The notes under the pieces are model-generated. The model was given only the letters and a program-made list of their open reading frames with translations, was not told the DNA's origin and searched no databases. From Rhodocyclaceae bacterium (GTDB taxonomy: Bacteria > Pseudomonadota > Gammaproteobacteria > Burkholderiales > Rhodocyclaceae), in assembly GCA_028713915.1 (NCBI GenBank), contig JAQTNK010000022.1, positions 1 through 64,000 of the forward strand: 64,000 nt of DNA, given 5' to 3'. How positions within the stretch are numbered: position 1 is the first letter of the stretch; each line of letters begins with the position of its first letter. The translations under genes were made by a program, and so were the position numbers. Shown here piece after piece: positions 51,398 to 60,215 of this stretch.

Positions 51398-52050
51398 GGA
51401 GTGGCGTCGTCGATGCCGCCGGTGCCGCTGGTCGGCACGGCCGCGACGGCCGTCGTCGGCGTCGCATTCGGCATCGCCTGAATGGCGCCCGCCGCCGTGT
51501 TGCCGTCGTCGAGCGCGATGTCGATCTGCTTGGCGAACTTGCCGAGGATGCCCTGCGAGCAGACGACGTAGCTGCCTTTCAGCGTGGTGATGGGCGAATT
51601 GCTGCCGCCGGTGACGCCGATCAGGCCGCCCACGGCGTTGTGCGGCAGGTAGTTGCTGTCGGCGGTGTTCGTCGGGCCGGCCGCCAGCCCGGCCAGTCGC
51701 ACATGCTGCCAGAAGCGGTACGACTCGTCGCCTGCCGCTGCGCTGCTCCAGTCGCCTTCGATGGCGCCGTTGCCCTGGGTCCCGTTGGTCGCCTTGCAAC
51801 TCGCCGCGGCCGGGCAAAGCGTGGCGCCCAGGTGCGCGTCTACAGCCGCGTCGTCGCCGGGAATCGCCTTGAACTTGTCCTGGTAGGCGAAGACGAAAAT
51901 CGGAATGTTGCGAAAGTCGCTGGTGAGGTTCTTCACTTTCGCGTTGTCGACCAGCTCCTGGCCTTTCATGACGCCGCCGAGCATGAGGCCGATGATGATC
52001 AATACGATAGCGATTTCGACGAGCGTGAAGCCGGTTTGCCTGTTTGCCAT
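51373..52050 (-). CDS. Type IV pilin-like prepilin (MshA-like major pilin candidate)
   Basis: A 225-residue protein with a short leader and the prepilin peptidase site TGFTLVEIAIVLIIIGLMLGG: Gly-Phe cleavage, Glu at +5, then the hydrophobic spine. The C-terminal domain is Ser/Thr/Ala-rich and has several Cys that could form disulfides. The start at 52050 follows GGAGGATG. It is the last gene of the pilus locus, overlapping the antiporter end. Confidence 0.87.
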   Translation of the reverse strand: MANRQTGFTLVEIAIVLIIIGLMLGGVMKGQELVDNAKVKNLTSDFRNIPIFVFAYQDKFKAIPGDDAAVDAHLGATLCPAAASCKATNGTQGNGAIEGDWSSAAAGDESYRFWQHVRLAGLAAGPTNTADSNYLPHNAVGGLIGVTGGSNSPITTLKGSYVVCSQGILGKFAKQIDIALDDGNTAAGAIQAMPNATPTTAVAAVPTSGTGGIDDATPYTVCMGF

Positions 52051-52104
52051 GTCATCCTCCGTTAAGAAAATATACTCCAAGGTTCTTCGTCATGTCATTG
52101 TCAT

Positions 52105-52896
52105 TCACGGCAGCAAGCCTGCGGCCAGCATGCGGTTCATGAGGACGTGCACGGGCAGCCACATCAACTGGTCGTCGATGGCGGCATTGCTGGCGAACGT
52201 CAAGTCGCCGTCGGCGTTTTCGGTCTCGTCGGCGTTGGCCGGCATGGCGATGCGGCTGCCTTGCGGCGTGAACGCACCCAAGCCGTTCTTGCCGTGCGAG
52301 ACGACGATGGCGGGCACGCCGTTGCTGACGACGGTGGCGCCGCCGGCGGCCGCGACGATGGCGATGGTGGCCGGCGAACACAGCGCGAAGCCCGCCAGCA
52401 GGGGCGGCGGATTGGGCGTGCAGCCGCCGCCGAAGGTGGCTTGTCCGGGATCGCGGCCGAAGTTGGTGTTGAGGCGATAGGTGTAGCGATGGCCCCAGGC
52501 ATCGGTCTCGGGCAGGCTCAGCGTGGCCCAGGGCAGGACGCCGGTGACGCTGCCGTCGGTGGCGCAGGGGACGCCGCCGGCGCTGGCGACGTCGCTCGTG
52601 GCGCTGGCGCAGGTGCATTCATGACCCTTGTAGGCTTCGCTGCCGGCGTCGGTCGTGCCCGTGGCGGTGGTCGCGACGGCGGGACACGGCAGGCGGCCGT
52701 TCACGATGGCGAAGCCGATCAACGCATCGCGGATCTCGGCCAAGGCCTGGTCGGTGCGCTGGCGGGCGCGCACGTCATTCTGCGCCGCCAGCGGCAGCAG
52801 CGTGCCGCCCAGCAGCAGCGCCAGGATGGTCATGGCGACGGCAAGCTCCAGCAGGCTGAAGCCGCGTTGGCGGGTGGCGGACACGGCGCCTCTCAT
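52105..52896 (-). CDS. Type IV pilin-like minor pilin (pseudopilin)
   Basis: A 263-residue prepilin. The cleavage site is in RQRGFSLLELAVAMTILALLLGG, with Glu at +5. Eight or more Cys follow in the large C-terminal domain (RLPCPAVAT, HECTCAS, GVPCATDG, GGCTPN, ALCSPATI), suggesting several disulfides. It resembles a GspH/MshO-type minor pilin. It overlaps the preceding gene by 4 bp. Confidence 0.85.
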   Translation of the reverse strand: MRGAVSATRQRGFSLLELAVAMTILALLLGGTLLPLAAQNDVRARQRTDQALAEIRDALIGFAIVNGRLPCPAVATTATGTTDAGSEAYKGHECTCASATSDVASAGGVPCATDGSVTGVLPWATLSLPETDAWGHRYTYRLNTNFGRDPGQATFGGGCTPNPPPLLAGFALCSPATIAIVAAAGGATVVSNGVPAIVVSHGKNGLGAFTPQGSRIAMPANADETENADGDLTFASNAAIDDQLMWLPVHVLMNRMLAAGLLP

Positions 52897-54101
52897 GGGC
52901 CGGTGCTTGCGGCGGGTGGAGCAAGGCACAGGGCGATGTCCGCGGCGCGTCCGCTGCCGGAGGCGTTGTCGAAGCTCGCCGGGCCCGGGCTGCATGGCGC
53001 GAAGGCCTGGCCCTGCGCCAGATCGAGCGCGGTTTCGAAATAGTCGGCCGGCGCCCGCGCCGTCGACGGCCGCGGGTTGCCGCTGGCGTCGCGGCCGCCG
53101 AACAACAGCATGCCGTCGTAGCGTCCGCCGGCGCCATCGGCGTAGCAGCCGGCGCAGTGCAGGTACTTGAACTGGTCCTTCCAGGCATCGTAGAGGTTGT
53201 GGTCGCTGGCCTGCGTGTCCTTGTCGAAGGGATTGGTGACCGGCAGGGCGTTTGCAGCCTCGGCCGGCTGCTTGCCGAGCTTGGCGCGGATGGCGGCGAT
53301 GCCCGTGTTCAGGTAGGCGGCGAAGTCGCGGCGCTTGACGATGCCGTCGAAAATTTCCTTGGGCGCAATCCAGGCCAGCCGATCGTTGCCGACGACGTTG
53401 CCGCTGCCGTCCGTGACGCTGCCCTGGGTGAAGACGCCGGCGGCGTTCTCGAGGTAGGCGCCGGCGCGGTCGGGGTCGGCGCCGCAAGTCGTGGCGACGC
53501 TTGCGCGCCGTGCCGCCAGGGCTGCGCCGGGCGCAATGATGACGGCGGCAGCGCCGCCCAGGCGGTCGTCGGGGGCGGCGAGCATCGTTCCCGCCGCGGT
53601 GCGGACGGTGAGCTGGCCTTGCGTGTCCCAGTTGAAAGGCGCGCTCTTGGGATTGTTCTTGAACGTGCCCGACACCGCGTACCAGAGGCAGTTGCCGTCG
53701 GCATCGCGCAGGTCGGGCAGGGCGAGCGTCTTGTAGGGCAGCAGGCCGACGGCGATCTTGCCGGCTTTGCCGCACGGCGTCTGTTCGACGCCCGAGCCCG
53801 CCGTGTCGGGGCACGGCAGGTAGCCGAAATTCTCGGCGTCGTGATTGTCGCGATAGGCGACCGCATAGCCGAGCAGCGCCAGCTTCGCCAGCTGCAGTGC
53901 CGCCGCCGCATTTTGCGCGCGCCGCAGTTTGGCCCGGGACGCATCGAGCCGGTCCACGAGGCCGACAAGGCTGGCCATGACGACGAAGATCAGCACCACG
54001 AGCACGGCATAGCCGCGCTGCCGCGCCGACGCGGCGGGTGCGCCATGCCGGCTAGCGCGCGCCCGAGCGGCCGCTGCGGATGGCGCCGGGAGCGACGACA
54101 T
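52893..54101 (-). CDS. Large minor pilin-like protein (PilX/GspK-type anchor)
   Basis: A 402-residue protein. After a basic stretch comes a pilin-like hydrophobic helix, RQRGYAVLVVLIFVVMASLVG, with Gly-Tyr in place of the usual Gly-Phe and no Glu at +5, as is normal for tip-type minor pilins. The C-terminal domain is large with several Cys (YLPCPDTAG, TTCGADP, CAGCYADG). The start is uncertain: the chosen ATG lies 50 bp inside the upstream small gene. Confidence 0.78.
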   Translation of the reverse strand: MSSLPAPSAAAARARASRHGAPAASARQRGYAVLVVLIFVVMASLVGLVDRLDASRAKLRRAQNAAAALQLAKLALLGYAVAYRDNHDAENFGYLPCPDTAGSGVEQTPCGKAGKIAVGLLPYKTLALPDLRDADGNCLWYAVSGTFKNNPKSAPFNWDTQGQLTVRTAAGTMLAAPDDRLGGAAAVIIAPGAALAARRASVATTCGADPDRAGAYLENAAGVFTQGSVTDGSGNVVGNDRLAWIAPKEIFDGIVKRRDFAAYLNTGIAAIRAKLGKQPAEAANALPVTNPFDKDTQASDHNLYDAWKDQFKYLHCAGCYADGAGGRYDGMLLFGGRDASGNPRPSTARAPADYFETALDLAQGQAFAPCSPGPASFDNASGSGRAADIALCLAPPAASTGP

Positions 54102-54405
54102 CGATCTTCTCGTGCGTGACGCGGTTGATGGATTCGCCGACGCGCAAAGTCGCGGCCGCGTCGAGGCCGGCGTCGCGCTGCGGGCGGCCGTTGATCCAGA
54201 CCGTGGTTTTGCCGTCGGCACGGGCGACGATGCCGTCGAGCCTGGCGACCGCCTCTGGCGCTTGCTCGACGCTGCCGCCTTGCCGCTGGCGGTCGAGCAG
54301 CGCGCGCTGCGCGGGCGTGAAGAACAGCCGGCCCAGCGGCTCGGCGCCGGCGGCAAACGCGCTGCCGGCCGCGAGCAAGGTCAACAGGCAGGCGCTCGGC
54401 TTCAT
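54052..54405 (-). CDS. Small periplasmic pilus-biogenesis protein (MshK-like)
   Basis: A 117-residue protein with a signal peptide (ACLLTLLAAGSAFAAG) and a central block DGIVARADGKTTVWINGRPQRD. Position between an MshJ-like gene and pilins, plus its length, fits MshK/PilP-like proteins. The family assignment is from context and weak similarity. Confidence 0.6.
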   Translation of the reverse strand: MKPSACLLTLLAAGSAFAAGAEPLGRLFFTPAQRALLDRQRQGGSVEQAPEAVARLDGIVARADGKTTVWINGRPQRDAGLDAAATLRVGESINRVTHEKIDVVAPGAIRSGRSGAR

Positions 54406-55055
54406 GGCTTCTCCCGCAGCGTGATCCAGTCGATGCGGCAGTCGGCCTTGAGCCGCGCGGCGGTGCCGTCGTCCGCGGCCGACGCCAGGCGTTCGACATT
54501 GCAGGCGCGCACGCGGAGGATGGCCGGCACCGAGCCGGCAAGGTCGTCGAAAAAGCCGAGCAAGTCTTCCTCGTGCAGCAGCGACATCTGCAATTGCATG
54601 GTGCTCGTCATGAACTCGTAGCCGCCCGCGGAGGCCGCCGGCAAGACGTCGGCCGCGGCTGAAGTTTGCGGCGCCAGTTCGTACTGGACATCGATGAGCC
54701 GGCGCGCTTCCTTGACTTGTGCGATGCGCTCGATCCAGTCCAGGCGGCGCTCCGCACCGATGTAGCCGTGCGCCAGCATGTCGCGGTAGCGCGCGTTCCA
54801 GCGCGGCACGTCCGCCGCGTCCGCGGCGACGCGGGAGATGCGCGCCTGCAAGGCAGCGCGGCGGCCGGTCTCCTGTTTCTCGGCGCCTGCCGCCTGTGCC
54901 GTCAGCTGTCGCGCGACGAGCGCCACGCCGGCGCCGGCGAGCAACAGCACGGCGCAGCGAAGTAACTGCCAGCGCAGCTTGAGAAACGCTGGGCTGGCCG
55001 GCTGGATGCCGCGAAAGCGGCTGGCGGTCGCGCCGGCGGAATTCGTGTCCGTCAT
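54402..55055 (-). CDS. MshJ/PilO-like pilus biogenesis protein
   Basis: A 217-residue bitopic protein with an N-terminal helix (CAVLLLAGAGVALVARQL), a coiled coil and a small periplasmic domain. This is the layout of MshJ and PilO/GspM. ATGA overlap with the MshI-like gene supports a joint role in the inner-membrane alignment complex. Confidence 0.75.
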   Translation of the reverse strand: MTDTNSAGATASRFRGIQPASPAFLKLRWQLLRCAVLLLAGAGVALVARQLTAQAAGAEKQETGRRAALQARISRVAADAADVPRWNARYRDMLAHGYIGAERRLDWIERIAQVKEARRLIDVQYELAPQTSAAADVLPAASAGGYEFMTSTMQLQMSLLHEEDLLGFFDDLAGSVPAILRVRACNVERLASAADDGTAARLKADCRIDWITLREKP

Positions 55056-56530
55056 GATTTCTGCGTCACGCGCAGGACGAAAAGCGCGGGCTCTTGAGCG
55101 GCATCGGCCCCGTCCGTGCTCTTGAGCGGCTTGCTCGATTCGATCGCGAAAGGGAGCTTCAGGATGCGCACCTGCAACGCGGGATCGCTGCGCAGCCGGT
55201 CGGCAAAGCCGTCGACGACGGCCAGCTGGCGGTGGCGATCGATCCCGGGCAGCAGCGCGCCATGGACGTCGACGCTGGCGGCAGGCGCCGCGGCCTGCCC
55301 GACTTCCTGGGCCAGGCGCCACTCCAGGCGCTGCAGCTCGATTTGCGGGAAATCGTCCAAGGCGGCGCCGAGGCGGCCAAAGAGCGGGGCCGGGCCGGGC
55401 GCAGCGCGCAGGAGTTGTTCGTAGCGGCCGACGACTTCGCGCAGCCGTTCGGCGGGCAGCGCACTTGGCGGCAGCGCCTGCTGCGCATCGCGATAGCCGC
55501 GCTCGGCGACTTCGTTTTGCGCCTGCAGTTGCGCGGCGTGCTGGCGCATGCGCACGGCGTCGGGCAGTTGCAGCGCGGCGAACAGCAAGGCCGCCGCGAA
55601 GGCGGCCAAGCCGCTGCGGTCGAGCGCGCGGCGAACCTGCCGCAGCCGGTAGAAGCGTCGCGCCGCCGCCGGCGCGAACTGCCGGCGCGGCCGGTCGGCG
55701 ATGAGCAGATGGGCGAAGAAGGCGTCGCCGTGCGAGTCGGGCAGGGGCGTCGTCAGACCGCGGCGGCGGGCCTCGGCGGCGAGGTCGAGATAGTCGAAGC
55801 GCAATTCGTCGCCATCGCGGCAATGACGGCGAAAAGCCTCAAGCTGCGCCGGATGGGCGAGGACGAGAGCCGTCAGCGGCGCGTCGCGGTCGACCAGCTT
55901 CTGCCCGCACAGGTAACGATGAATCTTCGCCGCTTCGCCGGCGCAGGCGGCGGCAGCCTTGTCGATGTCGTCGTCGGCGAGCGGGGTCAGGCGCGAGAAG
56001 CGCAGGCGGCCGTCCTCGAGCAAGGTCTGGCGCAAGCCGCCGCGGGCCAGTGTCAGCAGCAGCAAAGGCGCGGCGGCGCGAGCCGGCGGCAGTGCGGCCA
56101 GGACTTGCGGCATCGAATAGATGCCGGCGAGCGCGATTTCCAGCTGCTCCAGCAGGGGCAGCCACGGCTCGACGTCTTGCGGGCGGGTGAGCGCGGCGAA
56201 CAGCATGCGCTCGTCGCGGCGTCCGTCGGCCAGCCTTCCCTGCGGCAGCGCCACGGCCAGCGGCGTGCCCTGGCAATGCTGGTCGAGCTTGCGCGCGATC
56301 AGCGCACGGCGGCTGCGGCCCGTGACATGGGGAATGTGTTCGAGCTGGAAGCTTTCGTCGGCGACATCGGCGAGCAGGTGGTAGACGTCGTCCGGACATT
56401 GTTTCAGGTAGGCGCGGAAAGCGGCGGCATCGGCGGCGGCGAAGCGGCCGGCGCAAGCCGCGGCGCCGTCACGGCAGCGGTAGGCCGTGAGGCCGTCGGC
56501 GTCGAGCAGGAGGACGTGTCGTGTCGCCAT
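55052..56530 (-). CDS. MshI-like pilus biogenesis protein (PilM/PilN-like fusion)
   Basis: A 492-residue protein. The N-terminal ~300 residues resemble an actin-like PilM/GspL cytoplasmic domain (ATRHVLLLDADGLTAYR at the start). A membrane helix (GLAAFAAALLFAALQLPDAV) then leads to a PilN-like periplasmic coiled coil. This is the architecture of MshI, which replaces separate PilM and PilN. It starts 3 bp after the GspF-like gene stop. Confidence 0.78.
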   Translation of the reverse strand: MATRHVLLLDADGLTAYRCRDGAAACAGRFAAADAAAFRAYLKQCPDDVYHLLADVADESFQLEHIPHVTGRSRRALIARKLDQHCQGTPLAVALPQGRLADGRRDERMLFAALTRPQDVEPWLPLLEQLEIALAGIYSMPQVLAALPPARAAAPLLLLTLARGGLRQTLLEDGRLRFSRLTPLADDDIDKAAAACAGEAAKIHRYLCGQKLVDRDAPLTALVLAHPAQLEAFRRHCRDGDELRFDYLDLAAEARRRGLTTPLPDSHGDAFFAHLLIADRPRRQFAPAAARRFYRLRQVRRALDRSGLAAFAAALLFAALQLPDAVRMRQHAAQLQAQNEVAERGYRDAQQALPPSALPAERLREVVGRYEQLLRAAPGPAPLFGRLGAALDDFPQIELQRLEWRLAQEVGQAAAPAASVDVHGALLPGIDRHRQLAVVDGFADRLRSDPALQVRILKLPFAIESSKPLKSTDGADAAQEPALFVLRVTQKS

Positions 56531-56533
56531 GGT

Positions 56534-57733
56534 TCAGGCGTCGAGCTTGGCGATGACGTCGTAGATCGGGCCGAGCACCGACAGCATGATCCAGCCCATG
56601 ACGACGCCGATGGCGAGGGTGACGGCCGGCTCGATCAGCGCCTGCGCGCGTTCGACCGCTTCGCGCACGTCGCGGTTGAAGAAATAGCCGACGTTCACGA
56701 GCGCCCGGTCGAGCGCGCCGGTGCTCTCGCCGACGCGCAGCATGCGGATCACCAGCGGCGGAAAGAGGCCGACGTGCTGGAAAGCGGCGGCGATGGTTTC
56801 GCCCGCGGCGATGCGGCGGCCGGCACGCCGCAGGCCGCGCGCGATGACGGCATTGCCGACGACTTTCTCGTTGGCGCGCATGGCGTCGAGGACGGAAATG
56901 CCGGCGCCGTACATCATGGCGAAAGTGCCGGCGAAGCGCGCCAGGACGATCTTGCGCGCGATGTCGCCGAGGACGGGCAGGCGCAGCTTGACCCTGTCCC
57001 AGGCGAAGCGCGCGCGGGCGTTGCGGCGCACGGCGAAGCGCAGCGCGGCCGCGACGGCGACGGGAAGGCCGAGCAGCAGGTACCAATAGTCGACGATGAA
57101 GCCGGACACGGCGATGAGGACTTGCGTGTGCAAAGGCAATTCATGGCCCATGCTCCTCATGAAGCCGACCATTTTCGGCACCAGGTAGATCATCATGAAG
57201 AAAATCAGGCCGAGCATGGCCGCCGCCAGGAAGGCCGGGTACAGCGCCAGCTTGCGCGTCTGCGCCGCCAGTTCGTCCTGCCATTTGAGCGCGGCGACGA
57301 GACCGGTGAGCACCTCGGGCAGCTTGCCGCTGTCTTCGCCGGCGCGGATCAGGCTGACGGCGACCTCGTCGAACGCTTGCGGATGCTCGGCCATCGCCTG
57401 CGACAAGGTCTTGCCGCCCTCGACGCTTTCGACCATGCCGGCCAGCACCATGCTGAATGGCGGCTCGACGATGCTGTCGCGCAAGTCGACCAGGCTTTCG
57501 ATGATGGGCACGCCGGCGCTCGTCAGTTGTTCGAGGTGGAAGCAGAAATTGATCAGCGTGCGCCGCGGCATGCCGCCGCCGAAGCGCGGGCGCTGGCGCA
57601 GCGGGGCGCCGTCGATGAGGTCGAGGCCGACGCGGGCGAGGCGCGTCTCGAGGTCGGCGAGGTTGGCGGCGTCGATGCGCCCGGCGACGATGGCGCCCGT
57701 CGGGTTCATGGCCTGGTAGCGGAACAGGGTCAC
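56534..57733 (-). CDS. Type II secretion/type IV pilus platform protein (GspF family, MshG-like)
   Basis: A 399-residue inner-membrane platform protein with the two GspF repeats: QLTSAGVPIIESLVDL...IRAGEDSGKLPEVL and MYGAGISVLDAMRANEKVVGN...MLRVGESTGALDRAL, with three membrane helices (AAAMLGLIFFMMIYLVP, LLLGLPVAVAAALRF, AIGVVMGWIMLSVLGP). The GTG start abuts the ATPase gene stop. Confidence 0.92.
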   Translation of the reverse strand: MTLFRYQAMNPTGAIVAGRIDAANLADLETRLARVGLDLIDGAPLRQRPRFGGGMPRRTLINFCFHLEQLTSAGVPIIESLVDLRDSIVEPPFSMVLAGMVESVEGGKTLSQAMAEHPQAFDEVAVSLIRAGEDSGKLPEVLTGLVAALKWQDELAAQTRKLALYPAFLAAAMLGLIFFMMIYLVPKMVGFMRSMGHELPLHTQVLIAVSGFIVDYWYLLLGLPVAVAAALRFAVRRNARARFAWDRVKLRLPVLGDIARKIVLARFAGTFAMMYGAGISVLDAMRANEKVVGNAVIARGLRRAGRRIAAGETIAAAFQHVGLFPPLVIRMLRVGESTGALDRALVNVGYFFNRDVREAVERAQALIEPAVTLAIGVVMGWIMLSVLGPIYDVIAKLDA

Positions 57734-59455
57734 TTAGCGGCGTTCCGTCAGGTCGACGACGCGGGCGATTTCGGCCAGCGAGGTGATGCCGTCGAGCACC
57801 CGCCGCACGCCCTCGGCGGCGAGCGGGCTGAAGCCGCGGGCCATGGCCAGCCGGCGGATTTCGCGGGCGGTGGCGCGCCGCGCGATCAACTCGTCGATGT
57901 CGTCGTCGAAGCGCAGCAATTCCATGATGGCAAGCCGGCCGCGGTAGCCCTGGAACGCGCAGAGCTCGCAGCCGGCGGCGCGGTGGAGCGTGGGCGCCGG
58001 CCGCTGGCCGTCGCGGCCCATCAGGCGCAGTTCGTGGGGCTCGGCGACGTACGCGATGCGGCAATGCGGGCAGAGGCGGCGCACCAGGCGCTGGGCGATG
58101 ACGCCGACGATGTTGCCGGCCATGATGTCGGGCAGCACGCCGATGTCGAGCAGCCGCGGAATGGCGCCGACGGCCGAGTTGGTATGCAGCGTCGAGAACA
58201 CCTGGTGCCCGGTCATGGCGGCGCGGAAGGCCATCGCCGCCGTGTCGGCGTCGCGGATCTCGCCGACGAGGATGACGTCGGGGTCCTGGCGCATCATCGC
58301 GCGTATGCCGTTGGCAAAATCGAGCTTCGCCGCCTCGGCCACCGCGGTCTGGCGAATCATCGCCATCGGGTACTCGACCGGATCTTCGAGGGTCATGATG
58401 TTGATGCTCTCGGCGTTGAGATGATTGAGCACCGAGTAGAGCGTGGTGGTCTTGCCGCTGCCGGTGGGCCCGGTGACGAGCAGGATGCCTTCGGGCCGCG
58501 CGATCATGCGCTGGAGCAGTTCGGTCTGCTGCGGCTCGAGGCCCAGCATCTCCAGCGGCACGATGCCCTTGTGGCGGTCGAGGATGCGCAGCACGAGGTT
58601 TTCGCCGTGCAGGGTCGGCTGCGCGGCGACGCGGAAGTCGACGGCGCGGCCGCTGATGGTGAGCGAGATGCGGCCGTCCTGCGGCGCGCGGGTTTCGGCG
58701 ATGTTCATGCCGCTCATGACCTTGAGGCGCACCGCCATGGCGGACCAGTAGGATTTGTGCAGGGCGCGGATCTGCCGCAGCATGCCGTCGATGCGGTAGC
58801 GGATGCGCAGGAAGTTCGCCTCGGGCTCGAAGTGGATGTCGGAGGCGTCGCGCTTGACGGCGTCGGTGAGCAGGGCGTCGACCAGCCGCACCACCGGTTG
58901 GCTGTAGGCATCGCTGGCGCCGGCGAGCGTGTGGCGATCGATTTCTCCGGTTTCGATCTCCCGCAGGATGCCGTCGATGGAAAGTTTATGGCCGTAGTGC
59001 TGGTCGACGCTGCGGGCGATTTCGGCTTCGCCGGCCAGCAGCGTTTCGATCTGCGTTTGCGGCGGCAGCATGGCGCGCAGCTTGTCCAGCGCGACGATGT
59101 CGTGGGGATCGGCGAGCGCGACGGTGAACTTCTGCGCCGCGGCGCGATAGTCGAGCGGCATCAGGTGATGCCGCAGCGCCGCCTCGCGCGGTATCAGCTG
59201 CAGGGCGGCCGGATCGACGATGGCCTGGCCGAGGTCGACCGCTCGTTGGCCGAGGGATTCGCCCAGCGCGTCGCGCAACAGGCTTTCGGAGATGAAGCCG
59301 AGGGCGACCAGCAGGCGGCCCAGCAGTTGGCTCGAGCGCGATTGTTCGAGCAGGGCGATGCGCAACTGGTCTTCGCTGACGACGCCTTGCGCCCGCAGGA
59401 CTTCGCCGATCAGGCGACGCTGGGGCGGGTGTGCGGCAGGCAGCACGTCCGCCAT
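57734..59455 (-). CDS. Type IV pilus assembly ATPase (GspE/MshE-like)
   Basis: A 573-residue hexameric ATPase. An N-terminal GspE-N/MshE-N region (about 15-150, GVVSEDQLRIALLEQ, LLGRLLVALGFIS) of the type that can bind c-di-GMP in MshE is followed by the motor: Walker A VTGPTGSGKTTTLYS, Asp box LEDPVEYPM, Walker B ILVGEIRDADTAAMAF, His box HTNSAVGAIPRLLD, and a zinc site with CPHC and CELC. The start at 59455 is chosen at the conserved N-domain. Confidence 0.93.
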   Translation of the reverse strand: MADVLPAAHPPQRRLIGEVLRAQGVVSEDQLRIALLEQSRSSQLLGRLLVALGFISESLLRDALGESLGQRAVDLGQAIVDPAALQLIPREAALRHHLMPLDYRAAAQKFTVALADPHDIVALDKLRAMLPPQTQIETLLAGEAEIARSVDQHYGHKLSIDGILREIETGEIDRHTLAGASDAYSQPVVRLVDALLTDAVKRDASDIHFEPEANFLRIRYRIDGMLRQIRALHKSYWSAMAVRLKVMSGMNIAETRAPQDGRISLTISGRAVDFRVAAQPTLHGENLVLRILDRHKGIVPLEMLGLEPQQTELLQRMIARPEGILLVTGPTGSGKTTTLYSVLNHLNAESINIMTLEDPVEYPMAMIRQTAVAEAAKLDFANGIRAMMRQDPDVILVGEIRDADTAAMAFRAAMTGHQVFSTLHTNSAVGAIPRLLDIGVLPDIMAGNIVGVIAQRLVRRLCPHCRIAYVAEPHELRLMGRDGQRPAPTLHRAAGCELCAFQGYRGRLAIMELLRFDDDIDELIARRATAREIRRLAMARGFSPLAAEGVRRVLDGITSLAEIARVVDLTERR

Positions 59456-59456
59456 G

Positions 59457-60215
59457 TCAAGGCCGCAGTTCGCGCAGCCGGGCGGCGGCCTGCGCGGGAT
59501 CGAAGCTCGCCGGCTTCTGCTCGGCCGCCGCCAGCGCCTGGGCGTAGTAGCGGCGGGCCAGCGCGGCCTGGCGCAGATGGTCGAGGCTGACGGCGAGGTT
59601 GAAAAGGTAGTCCGGCTGGTCCGGAGCGGCGCTGTAGGCGCGAAAGAACGCCTGCTGCGCGTCGTGCCAGCGACCGGCCGCCGCATAGGCGTTGCCGAGG
59701 GCGAACTGGAGGCAATGCTGGTCGGGCTGGGCGGCGATCAGGGTTTTCAGGCGGCTCTCTGCGGCGACGGGGTCGGCGTTGCCGCCCAGGCCGGAAAGCC
59801 CGGCTTGCGCGATGGCATCGGTGGGGTCGGCGGCAACGGCGCGCCGATAGAATTCTTCGGCGCGCTCGCGCTGGTTCTTGCGCAGCGCGACGACGGCCGC
59901 GCCGTGCAGGGCGTCGGGATTGCTCGCTTCAGACTTCAAGGCTGCGGCGTAGGCGCCGTCGGCCGCTTCCAGGTCGCCGACGCTGAGCGCCGCGAAGGCG
60001 CGCGTCAGCACGGGATCGAGCTTGGGCTGCGCTTTGCTGATGCGCAGCGCCGGCTGGTCGGCGGCGGGGGTTTGCGCTGCCGCGTTCGACGCCCAGGGGC
60101 CGAGGAGCAAGGGCAGCCAGCAACCGGTGGTGCCGCCGGCAACCAGCAGCAGGGCGCCGGCGCACGAGCATTTCGAGCGCGCGGCGCGTCTCATGAGTTC
60201 GGCGACGACGCTCAT
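59457..60215 (-). CDS. TPR-repeat pilus protein (MshN-like)
   Basis: A 252-residue protein with an N-terminal signal or anchor (SCAGALLLVAGGTTGC) and about four to five tetratricopeptide repeats (AFAALSVGDLEAADGAYAAAL, NPDALHGAAVVALRKNQRERA, FALGNAYAAAGRWHDAQQAF, FNLAVSLDHLRQAALARRYY). MshN and pilotin-like proteins stabilise the secretin. It lies between the secretin and ATPase genes with 4-bp and 1-bp junctions. Confidence 0.83.
   Translation of the reverse strand: MSVVAELMRRAARSKCSCAGALLLVAGGTTGCWLPLLLGPWASNAAAQTPAADQPALRISKAQPKLDPVLTRAFAALSVGDLEAADGAYAAALKSEASNPDALHGAAVVALRKNQRERAEEFYRRAVAADPTDAIAQAGLSGLGGNADPVAAESRLKTLIAAQPDQHCLQFALGNAYAAAGRWHDAQQAFFRAYSAAPDQPDYLFNLAVSLDHLRQAALARRYYAQALAAAEQKPASFDPAQAAARLRELRP

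Noticed and set aside
55094..59590. A very long plus-strand open frame (about 1500 codons) opposite the pilus genes
   Set aside because: It is the antisense of clear MshI, GspF and GspE coding sequences, has no domain-like blocks, and such frames are expected opposite GC-rich genes. The same applies to long antisense frames at 6808-9147, 38614-41217 and 49388-51817.
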